This document shows, piece by piece, positions 20,101 through 25,896 of a DNA stretch of 35,172 nt. Under the pieces are notes generated by a model, which was not told the origin of the DNA, ran no database searches, and worked only from the letters and a program-made list of their open reading frames with translations. Within the stretch, counting starts at the first letter, position 1. Each line of letters starts with the position of its first letter. A program made the translations under genes and the position numbers. Origin of the DNA: Fidelibacterota bacterium (GTDB lineage Bacteria > Fidelibacterota > UBA8477 > JABMPR01); contig JAIPJF010000028.1 of NCBI GenBank assembly GCA_021734325.1, forward strand, positions 1-35,172, given 5' to 3'.

Positions 20101-20230
20101 GGATCTCTGGATTACTGAGAAAATTGTTGAGGTGGTTGCCCATGCAGGAGATAAAGACAAAATTCATTTTATTGATACATTTAACTTACAGAGACGTCCA
20201 GGATGGTGTTATCAGAAGTTGTTCAATTAG
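14120..20230 (+). CDS. druE-like: DruE-like giant SF2 helicase with C-terminal DUF1998 region
   Basis: A protein of 2036 residues. The ATG at 14120 is preferred to a GTG at 14117, with GAAGAGG upstream. Residues ~124-131 carry Walker A in TSGTGSGKTEAF, ~380 the DEAH-type box IIDELHLYRGTQGTE, and ~1328 motif VI QQRVGRTGRRGQ. The two helicase lobes are thus separated by about 900 residues, which include cysteine pairs near 668 (CDNCG) and 826 (CVCPACG). A zinc ribbon near 1593 (CNACG ... CEFCG) and a Cys-rich motif near 1879 (CKDACYDCLKVFKN) match the DUF1998 tail. This length and order fit DruE, the ATPase shared by all Druantia anti-phage types, and MrfA-like helicases more distantly. It is coupled to genes on both sides. 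DISARM DrmA/DrmB is less likely because here helicase and DUF1998 are one chain. Confidence 0.8.
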   Translation: MSMYDPIGAFDTIKNNFLRYIRTAFKTKFESIEVERLDLLNQDKVFYREPWIESLPEYLSSGKYINDLETNDLPEMTKSEIDLFKGLVSGDGKTGLAPSYFLLHYHQSIMLKDSLGGKNCIITSGTGSGKTEAFLLPLFAQLSKELAHWDKPNAVAPRVNDWWRPDSGLEDSELVDIANGYSMHSQVQQRGHERRPSGMRAMILYPMNALVEDQMTRLRIALDSDPVREWLEKNAQGNSIYFGRYNGQTPIAGRLERINDDGHSEINPYKIAALKDALSTIEVNAHLVEQYIVEKELQGKDADELRSYFPRLDGSEMRSRFDMQVAPPDILITNFSMLGIMLMREIDNAIFEKTKRWLECQDIDEEKRREEKPNRVFHLIIDELHLYRGTQGTEVAYLLQLLLKRLGLHPNHPQLKILASSASLDPLDSKSLEYVSDFFGFAGVEDVKEKFTIIPGQDTPVDRLSSDTNVLPAIPFIEIAEAYEAGNYDSFNQEFHNACLKAGNTLRGELGLEVAEVTTIQAFSSLLLHPRLFLRERLFAACRSEVNGTSKYKPRPTFRKANDGIPEHIDYFFESIFGKEIKSENLRQAARGLLICRSLLDEVEFREGPKDSNRELPRFRFHYFFRNIEGIWTSIDPTNSEDGRTAGKLYSTPRIKSAEGHRVLELLYCDNCGTTLFGGSRGPGGGSEKFQMLPVDPNIEGIPEKTAAKLVEKRTYQEYAVFWPNGEQNFMPHDPPPNGYWRQATVAENRTASTSYRANWTEASLNKFSGGVRFENTQAEMDPDKWIKGMLFVVNHQNSNEDVSNHGSPINLDDKGELINTHKALPCVCPACGTNELVRLRDGRYRSRFSSIRGFRTGFSKTTQLFAKELIYQLPAGEDKKKLVVFSDSREDAAQIANGIERNHFTDLLREVLIQELHEKLLIKAEIYDALIKGTDTDGFKEQFSTEYYDVEELYRESNIDKKDSNPIRLRRREKAIASLKDIQNKIVKVENLISLEGTQTCAPLIRRMIELGVNPGGPSINLQTRTDSDSPWYEMFDFLGKEWRRNDVEFRQNIEDGSFVNLASLFFGNLFYSLEASGLGYLTLDEKAVSIHSNARRLGLADETFLEILRSAIRILGDKSRYHPIPDEWETPDLMNVNEYQTFPSHFRKYIRAVSDLNAVREEELGGAVLSCLTDSRVLTNRGIDIRELYIRVGEKNDPVWISSRGNRPHLHRSGGVCTQYPETTRLPEEADTTCKDFWHSNYLSYHAVVQNRNAIRLHCEELTGQTDNQSERQRHFRNIILSGEGEPAARIIDLLSVTTTLEVGVDIGSLQAVMLANMPPQRFNYQQRVGRTGRRGQAFSVTLTFCRGRSHDEFYFNNPHRITGDEPPTPFLALQQLRITKRLIAKEILREAFMPLAAAIKGHFLQLDRSERRTSVHGEFGKTDYWDEYKSSIEIWINNNHREIERTIVALRPSSNDKEIQELKAWVTDLTVENSLMSKVDSVIRNDEISTDDISEKLAEGGVLPMFGMPTSVRNLYHEIKYKDGELSSKSIDRSTDMAIYEFAPGAQKTKDKAIHTAIGFTADLAMTNWGGRNDIRVNAGPFYNERWMTRCNACGFIKTSRERPEELECEFCGEPIVSPENIFQIKSPRGYRTDFSLGRDSKENSDLMLTRPPIFAESSDESDVKPNVKKNFHTSIADRDVSWRVNTNNGRFFVGRTNEVGNQFPFNRGYTFRLNNQWISEHYTHEDNRNGYSYRVHRNEGNQESIALASNKNTEIFRLRPLSIPDGIYLNMFDSDRKSFSGMRSAFYSAAFLLQRVLADKLDVDPTEIEIADVRRHKLPDGKYTAEIILIDELPNGSGFVRYLFENMEEIISECINEQSKGTYLGNIHSDAHLKSCKDACYDCLKVFKNMNYHGLLDWRLGISLIRTLNDVNYLAGADGDFNSFIELRDWQIDAMRLGRSFAESFDFILLEEDFPSLPVITNQPGNHYIIVVHPFWNCHKHDSGELELPEDLWITEKIVEVVAHAGDKDKIHFIDTFNLQRRPGWCYQKLFN

Positions 20231-21301
20231 ATGGGGCTCCAAATTAAGAATATAACTCTACCTAACATTGATCAGATATATCCAAGTCTGTATTCAATAC
20301 TAAAAAGGTGCCCCTACGAAGCGTTATTGGCAAAAGCCTTTCAAAAACCATTGTTGCCATATTCGCCAAATGCACATTTAGGGAATGTCGTTCATGAATG
20401 TATACGCCTAATCCTCACAAACAGGATTCGAACCATTAATGCGTTTCAAAACGAATGGGATGTGCTAATTAAGAGGGAAGAAAAAACTCTCCGCAACAAT
20501 GGGTTTGAGTTCTTAATCCCGATAAAGAGAAATGTAAAAGAATATTCAATAAAAAAAATGCAAGTTCAGGCAATGCTTACAAAATCCTCTAAACCCCTGC
20601 CGTCAGTAGGAAAAGGGAAAGTGGATTTTAATCATGAAGTGTGGTTGCATTCCAGGGATGGATTGATTGTAGGGAAGGCGGATCTGATAAAAAAATCCGA
20701 TACAGAAACTAAAATTTCGGACTTTAAGAGTGGTCACATTTTTGACGGAGATAACATAAAGCAGGAATACAAAGATCAGCTTTTTCTATATGCTTACCTG
20801 TATAATGAAGATCAGGGTTCTCCCCCAGATGTATTATCAGTCGTAGATTTGGAAAAAAAGGAGTTTGTAATAGAATTTTCTATGGAAGAATGCTATGCCA
20901 CAGCTAATGAAGCAATAAGGTTACTTGCTGAAGTAAACCTTCATGCAATGAATGATCATAGAGAGAAGCTTGCAATGCCATCCAAAAGTAATTGTCAGTA
21001 TTGTTCATACAAGCCAGCCTGTTCTTACTTTTGGAGATTGGAATCTGATGAAGATGACCTCTTTTTAAATATACGGGGAGAACTATTGAGCTTTAGAGAA
21101 TTTATTAACGGAAACCTTACCGCTAAACTTCAATGTGAGGGGAAAGAAGTATTAATAGGTGGAATCAAAGGTTTGTTGAAGGAAAAATTTACGGGTGCGG
21201 TAGGTAAAAATGTTGAACTTTTTAATCTGAAGCGATGTGAAGACAGCACTAGATTTAACGTAATCAATACAACAATGTTGTTCGAGGCATCGAAGATATG
21301 A
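20231..21301 (+). CDS. PD-(D/E)XK nuclease of the Cas4/RecB type with putative Fe-S cluster
   Basis: A protein of 356 residues, starting directly after the helicase stop codon (0-bp gap) and overlapping the methyltransferase by 4 bp (ATGA). Motifs in order: a Cys near residue 27 (LKRCPYEALL); HLGNVVHECI (~49-58), with the family His; GKADLIKK (~147), giving the first catalytic Asp; ISDFKSGH (~163-168), giving Asp and Lys; QLFLYAYLY (~183), the QxxxY motif; and CQYCSYKPAC (~255-264). One Cys near the start plus CxxCx5C near the end is the AddB/Cas4 iron-sulphur pattern. Such enzymes resect or cut DNA ends. The last ~85 residues are a small extra domain I do not recognise. In Druantia type II the corresponding slot could be DruF, which I could not confirm. 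Confidence 0.8.
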   Translation: MGLQIKNITLPNIDQIYPSLYSILKRCPYEALLAKAFQKPLLPYSPNAHLGNVVHECIRLILTNRIRTINAFQNEWDVLIKREEKTLRNNGFEFLIPIKRNVKEYSIKKMQVQAMLTKSSKPLPSVGKGKVDFNHEVWLHSRDGLIVGKADLIKKSDTETKISDFKSGHIFDGDNIKQEYKDQLFLYAYLYNEDQGSPPDVLSVVDLEKKEFVIEFSMEECYATANEAIRLLAEVNLHAMNDHREKLAMPSKSNCQYCSYKPACSYFWRLESDEDDLFLNIRGELLSFREFINGNLTAKLQCEGKEVLIGGIKGLLKEKFTGAVGKNVELFNLKRCEDSTRFNVINTTMLFEASKI

Positions 21302-22404
21302 ATATTAATATCCTGTCCTTCTTTACTGGCGGTGGATTCATGGATATAGGATTCGGACAAGCCGATTTCAGCACAATTTGGAGTAATGAGTATGATCCGC
21401 TATTCGCCGACATGTTTGAAGCAGGGATTAATAGCCTCAATAACAAGAAAAGTGATTATACGCCTGTAAAAATATCAGATAGAAGATCTATTGAACTGAT
21501 TACGTGCAGCGAAATTACTTCTTCCGCCTTCGATAATATAGACCCTAAAGTATTCGGTATTATTGGGGGACCACCATGTCAGGATTTCAGTATCTCAGGC
21601 AAAATTCAAGGATTCAATGGAAGCCGGGGCCGATTGACAAAGATCTATTTGGAGAAAATTTATGATTTAGAACCCACGTTTTTTGTGATGGAGAATGTTG
21701 CGGGTCTTTGGAGGATAAAGAAGAATAAGGAAAAACTCCTCGATATTTTAAAACAGGTAGAACAAAAATATTATGTAACTAAAAAAATTTTAAACGCCCT
21801 TGAATATGGTGTTCCCCAAGACAGAGAAAGACTATTTGTTATTGGGTTTTTGAAGAGCAAAATTAAGAAAACGGGGTTCAATATTTCGCATGACTTTAAT
21901 TGGCCCAACCCAATCTATAAGGATGCGACTACAAAATATTCCTGGCCAGAGAGAAGTACATATCAAGGGAAACCTAGAAAGCCCAACCATGTACCAAAGG
22001 AACTTTGCGTACAGTCATGCCTGGTTTCAGAAAAGAATAAATCAATCGCTAATGCTGATGAGGTATTTAAGGCATATTCAGAGAAGTTTAATTCCATTGA
22101 AGAAGGAGATACCCGAACCCAATCCTTTAAAAGGTTACATAGGTATAAATACAGCCCTACAGCATGTTATGGAAATAATGAAGTTCATCTACATCCATAT
22201 CTCCCAAGAAGGTTATCAGTGAGGGAGACCCTCAGAATACAGGGAGTCCCTGATAGTTACAAGCTCCCTCGTCTAATTGGGCAACATAGTAAAAGCAGAG
22301 GGTTAACAGCTAAATATAAGATGATTGGCAATGGCGTACCTGTTCCTCTTGCAAAACAGGTGGCCTTATCTGTAAGGCAGTGCTTAGAAGAAAACGTGCT
22401 GTAA
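21298..22404 (+). CDS. DNA (cytosine-5-)-methyltransferase
   Basis: A protein of 368 residues with the full C5-methyltransferase series: motif I FFTGGGFMDIGF at the N-terminus (S-adenosylmethionine binding), motif IV GPPCQDFS (~90-97) with the catalytic Cys, motif VI MENVAGL (~129), motif VIII QDRERLFVIGF (~174), a target-recognition stretch at ~200-300, and motifs IX/X RRLSVRETLRIQG and IGNGVPVPLAKQV (~341). It looks complete and active. It methylates cytosine at a specific sequence, protecting host DNA from the downstream nuclease or marking self for the Druantia-like complex (type II Druantia has such an enzyme, DruM). The recognition sequence cannot be read directly; a pairing with the MvaI/BcnI-type enzyme suggests a CC-N-GG type site, which is inference. 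Confidence 0.9.
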   Translation: MNINILSFFTGGGFMDIGFGQADFSTIWSNEYDPLFADMFEAGINSLNNKKSDYTPVKISDRRSIELITCSEITSSAFDNIDPKVFGIIGGPPCQDFSISGKIQGFNGSRGRLTKIYLEKIYDLEPTFFVMENVAGLWRIKKNKEKLLDILKQVEQKYYVTKKILNALEYGVPQDRERLFVIGFLKSKIKKTGFNISHDFNWPNPIYKDATTKYSWPERSTYQGKPRKPNHVPKELCVQSCLVSEKNKSIANADEVFKAYSEKFNSIEEGDTRTQSFKRLHRYKYSPTACYGNNEVHLHPYLPRRLSVRETLRIQGVPDSYKLPRLIGQHSKSRGLTAKYKMIGNGVPVPLAKQVALSVRQCLEENVL

Positions 22405-22473
22405 TCTGAAGAGTTGCTTAACCGCTAAGGTTGCACATCTCTATCTTGATAAGCACAAATTTATGGTTGAATT

Positions 22474-23469
22474 ATGTCGAAAAATGGTTGGCTAAAGAAA
22501 CAGATTTTAGATACGATTAAAGAATATTTCAATTTATTGAACTCTCAAGAACAAGGAATAAAAGAAAATAAAACAGAGATATATCGCAAGTTGTCAGAAA
22601 AACACCCCGGCCGATCACCCAAGGCCTTTGAACTAAAATTCCAAAACATTAGTGCAATACTGTACGAAGAGAATCTACCATACTGTGATGGGCTAAAACC
22701 GCGCTTCAACTATCAAAATCTTCTTAAAGTTCTAGTGCTTAATCATTTAAAGCACTCTCCTGTAACACCCCAGGAACCCCACCAAATATTATTTGGGAAA
22801 CTAAGAGCTTTAAAGAAAAAAGAACACTTGCGGGTTACTGCTGCCGGGTCGGGTAGGTTTGGCTTAACGATAGAAGAAAATCTTGGCATCCCTGCTAATA
22901 GCGACAAAGGTGCAGATTTCATGGGTATTGAGCTTAAAACGAAAAAAGACAAGTCTCTTCAAACATTGTTTTCAAGAGTGCCCGATAGATACATTGGCTG
23001 TGCAGATAAAAAGGAATTAGTCGTCAAGTATGGATATTTTGACTCCTCAAGAAACAGACAAGCACTATACACATCATTTAGTAACAAACCAGACTCGATG
23101 GGCTTTAATCTCTGGGTCAAGGGAAACATTATAGCTATACGAAAGAAAAATATAAATTTGATGGAGTATGATGCGGAGAGTTTAGAGTCAGCATTACTGT
23201 CTAAGCATAGTCAAACAGCCTTCATCACGTTATCAAACACTAAAAAAAAAGATATTGAATATTGTACAATTGAATCTGTTCGATACTGCAAATGGCCATC
23301 TATTATCAAATTTCTCAAATTGGTTGAGGATGACAAAGTATTCTTAGATCTGACCCTATCGCAAGAAGGTGAACGCATTAAAGATCATGGATTTCTTTGG
23401 CGAATCAGAACAGAAGCTATTAATGAGTTATACTTGTATTCCGCCATGGAGCCATTGGATCGAAATTGA
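22474..23469 (+). CDS. MvaI/BcnI-family restriction endonuclease
   Basis: A protein of 331 residues, 69 bases after the methyltransferase. The core is at residues ~110-165: LRVTAAGSGRFGLTIEENLG, then GADFMGIELKTKKDKS, whose Asp, Glu and Lys form the MvaI/BcnI metal-binding active site (D...ExK). Known members act as monomers and cut CCWGG (MvaI) or CCSGG (BcnI) one strand at a time. An N-terminal ~100-residue helical region precedes the core and may be an extra DNA-binding part. No strong ribosome binding site is seen (GGTTGAATT before the ATG), so output may be kept low relative to the methyltransferase, which would be safe for the cell. Its methyltransferase partner here is C5-type, whereas the MvaI and BcnI partners are, as I recall, N4-type. 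Confidence 0.8.
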   Translation: MSKNGWLKKQILDTIKEYFNLLNSQEQGIKENKTEIYRKLSEKHPGRSPKAFELKFQNISAILYEENLPYCDGLKPRFNYQNLLKVLVLNHLKHSPVTPQEPHQILFGKLRALKKKEHLRVTAAGSGRFGLTIEENLGIPANSDKGADFMGIELKTKKDKSLQTLFSRVPDRYIGCADKKELVVKYGYFDSSRNRQALYTSFSNKPDSMGFNLWVKGNIIAIRKKNINLMEYDAESLESALLSKHSQTAFITLSNTKKKDIEYCTIESVRYCKWPSIIKFLKLVEDDKVFLDLTLSQEGERIKDHGFLWRIRTEAINELYLYSAMEPLDRN

Positions 23470-23623
23470 CATCCAGCAGATTCATATTGCCAAAATTTCT
23501 TATTTATATTAAGTGGCGACGAAAGAATAATTCCGTGTAGTGAAGCTGAGGCTATATTCAGACTTGTTCACCAGATACATTGTCACTACGTTTAAGAAAC
23601 AATTTTTTCCTAAAGAGGAATTT

Positions 23624-23730
23624 ATGGCCTCACTAGTAAAAAACGTAACAAATATTACATCCGTGTTAGCCTGCCCGGCGGTAGAGAATCAATTATGTTT
23701 CCACCAGTTCCATCCGATGCAATAAATTGA
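23624..23730 (+). pseudogene. Frameshifted N-terminal remnant of a tyrosine recombinase
   Basis: ATGGCCTCACTAGTAAAAAA is a close copy of the start of the intact integrase at 24765 (MASLVKKR). After the A-run one base is missing. Read in the shifted frame it continues as KRNKYYIRVSLPGGRESIMF, parallel to KRQKWYVRIRLPGCKERTFP of the intact gene, and ends at the TGA at 23728-23730. A GAGGAA ribosome binding site is still present. Everything after ~35 codons is lost. It marks a second, older integrase gene, so more than one insertion or rearrangement has happened here. Confidence 0.75.
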
Positions 23731-23762
23731 GCATTCTGCTGTGACAGAAGGAGGCCTTAATC

Positions 23763-24485
23763 ATGGCTGATCAATATTTTCATGCTGATAGGAATAGATT
23801 CTGGATTGACTTGCATAAATGTGCCACCTATGAAGCAGTATCCATCATCGAGAAACGTATCGATGAATGCTTTAATTATGGGGTTACTAAAATGGAAATA
23901 ATCTACGGCACACCGGATAATTATGAGGGAAGCATTCAACAAGCTGTCAGTGACATAGCTGAGAAAAATGAAAAGGTTGAAACCCAATCAGAATTCCATG
24001 CAGGAACGAATTTCATAATCACACAAAATCCAAATCCGATGCCTCAAGATGATTCAATGTCGTTCTCTGGCTTTTCAGCATCTTACGAGAATTACCATAA
24101 GGCACATCCGTTTGAAAGAGAGTATTTTCCCTGTCGTAAAGAAATCAGGACGGTCGAGTTGTCCAAACATATTGGATGTTCCATGGAATATATCCGTAGT
24201 GTACTTCGCACCGTCTCAACTGAATCTGCAGAAAGCATAAATGAGTATAATCCTTATACCAAAAGGAATGAGCAGAGGTGGCGAATATACAATAGCGGAG
24301 CTGATAAGGTTCATAAGCAGTGGAAGGAAGATCAGCAATTAGCCAATGACGTGCTTATCGAACTTGGAGCTGCGGAGGATGAAACTGAGCATATCCTGGC
24401 ATCAATCAAAAAACCCTTCGATTCGGAAAAATCTGCAGTTTCACGTCTTAAGGGAGCATTGACTCGACTCAGGAGAAAAAAATAA
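23763..24485 (+). CDS. Smr-like domain fused to a helix-turn-helix region
   Basis: A protein of 240 residues, start ATG 23763 with a strong AGAAGGAGG. Residues ~14-65 look like a Smr domain (found in MutS2 and small endonucleases): WIDLHKCATYEAVSIIEKRI followed by GVTKMEIIYG. The usual DLHG is DLHK, and the usual HGxG is YGTP, so the nuclease residue His is missing and binding rather than cutting is likely. Residues ~125-160 resemble a helix-turn-helix (TVELSKHIGCSMEYIRSVLRT). The C-terminus is basic and helical (SRLKGALTRLRRKK). It sits between the integrase remnant and the intact integrase and may be a regulator or recombination helper of the element. The Smr assignment rests on pattern only. 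Confidence 0.6.
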   Translation: MADQYFHADRNRFWIDLHKCATYEAVSIIEKRIDECFNYGVTKMEIIYGTPDNYEGSIQQAVSDIAEKNEKVETQSEFHAGTNFIITQNPNPMPQDDSMSFSGFSASYENYHKAHPFEREYFPCRKEIRTVELSKHIGCSMEYIRSVLRTVSTESAESINEYNPYTKRNEQRWRIYNSGADKVHKQWKEDQQLANDVLIELGAAEDETEHILASIKKPFDSEKSAVSRLKGALTRLRRKK

Positions 24486-24764
24486 ACATCATTGATATTG
24501 AATTGAACTTATGGGACAAGAGTAGAATCAATTGAACAGCTTGATGATTGCTGCACTTGCTTCATAGATATCGTAGTTTTGATCACTTGATATGCTAGGA
24601 AATTGTTTATATCCTTCACACAATCACCTTGGTTTGCTATGAGTTTTGAAACGATCTGCATATTTTGAATAATATGATCATTTGCAAGCAGCGTAAACTT
24701 TATGCGCTTTGTCCACACTGCTTCAGCGGTTAGGTTTTGACAAAACTAAAAAGAACAGGGTCGT

Positions 24765-25787
24765 ATGGCTTCACTCGTTAAAAAACGCCAAAAATGGTAT
24801 GTCCGGATCCGTCTTCCTGGTTGCAAGGAAAGGACTTTCCCCACTAAAATAGGGAACCGGAGACAGGCTGAGCAATTCCTGCAAGTCTTTCAGCAGAAGG
24901 AAGCGTTGCTCAAAGCCAGATTGATCACCGAGGCTGAGCTGGAAGATCTGGATCTCGAGGATGCAGTGAATCGGTTCATCAGGGAATGCAAGCTAAATGG
25001 ACGACGACCGACCACCATAAATTCGTACCAACTATCCTTGAACAACCTGGTTGATGCGAACTCCCCAAGACTGCCAGTGAAATCACTTTCAAAAAAGCAT
25101 TTCCAAAAGATGGTGGATATGCTCCATGAAAAGAAGATTGGAGAGACTAAAAAGAAGCTTAAAGACAATACCATAAACATTCGTATCCGCTCGGTTAATA
25201 CTTTCATGAACTGGTTGCACAAGGAAGGCTACATCCTTGATCGCATCAAGGCCTCAGAAATTAAGGTTGATGAACCATTACCAAAGTTCTTGACTCCACA
25301 GGAATTGGATGATCTTTATGCTAAAGTGAATAACCCCAAAATGCTTTCAACACTCAAAGTGTATGAGGGTACTGGAATGAGGCTAAGCGAGCTGCATCAC
25401 AGTTACAGAGAGGGAGGATTTATCATTGTCCCGGCTGAATTCTCCAAAAGCCGGCGTGACCGGATGATCCCAATTGATGAGGATCTGATACATCATTACG
25501 AGATTGCTGCCAATGACCCATTTAAACCACACACAATTACTCATGCTTTTCGGAAATATGCTGACAAAGTAGATCCCCCGATAGAAAAAACCCTGCATTC
25601 AATGAGGCATACCTATGCTTTGCGGATGCTGCAGGAAACAAAAAATATCGTTGCGGTGAAGGAGCTACTAGGTCATGCTGATATTAAGACCACCATGATT
25701 TACACGAAATTTCCGCCAGAGTATATTGCTGAAATGATGAAGGAAAAATCTCAGGAAAGTTATGAAAAACCATTTGCCGAAGCCTGA
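24765..25787 (+). CDS. Tyrosine recombinase / integrase
   Basis: A protein of 340 residues, full length for the family. The N-terminus is MASLVKKRQKWYVRIRLPG, an arm-binding-type beta domain. Residues ~65-160 form the SAM-like core-binding domain (INIRIRSVNTFMNWLHKEG). The catalytic domain (~175-330) shows GTGMRLSEL with Arg ~206, KSRRDR with the active-site Lys, HSMRHTYALRML with HxxR, LGHADIKTTMIYTKF with His and the nucleophile Tyr ~312. All expected catalytic residues are present. It is the best candidate for integrating and excising the island at the tRNA-Arg gene, whose 3' half lies 3.3 kb downstream; the small excisionase-type protein at 10861 could be its partner. The two together suggest a still mobile element. 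Confidence 0.9.
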   Translation: MASLVKKRQKWYVRIRLPGCKERTFPTKIGNRRQAEQFLQVFQQKEALLKARLITEAELEDLDLEDAVNRFIRECKLNGRRPTTINSYQLSLNNLVDANSPRLPVKSLSKKHFQKMVDMLHEKKIGETKKKLKDNTINIRIRSVNTFMNWLHKEGYILDRIKASEIKVDEPLPKFLTPQELDDLYAKVNNPKMLSTLKVYEGTGMRLSELHHSYREGGFIIVPAEFSKSRRDRMIPIDEDLIHHYEIAANDPFKPHTITHAFRKYADKVDPPIEKTLHSMRHTYALRMLQETKNIVAVKELLGHADIKTTMIYTKFPPEYIAEMMKEKSQESYEKPFAEA

Positions 25788-25896
25788 GCCCAAACATTGA
25801 TATCGGGGCTATAAGTTCTAGAGAACCCAAGGTAAAAGAAGTATAACCAACAACTGATAATCCTGAGAGTCAGGGTGCCAAAGGATACCTCTTCTC

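Noticed and set aside
20231..21301. CRISPR-Cas adaptation (Cas4)
   Set aside because: No CRISPR array, Cas1 or Cas2 is present in the window, so the Cas4-like nuclease is not part of a CRISPR locus here.
11236..22404. DISARM system
   Set aside because: DISARM has separate DrmA helicase and DrmB (DUF1998) plus often a phospholipase-D protein. Here helicase and DUF1998 are one 2036-residue chain and no phospholipase-D motif is seen.
24509..24718. Minus-strand open frame between the Smr-like gene and the integrase
   Set aside because: No ribosome binding site, no recognisable motif, AT-rich intergenic sequence.
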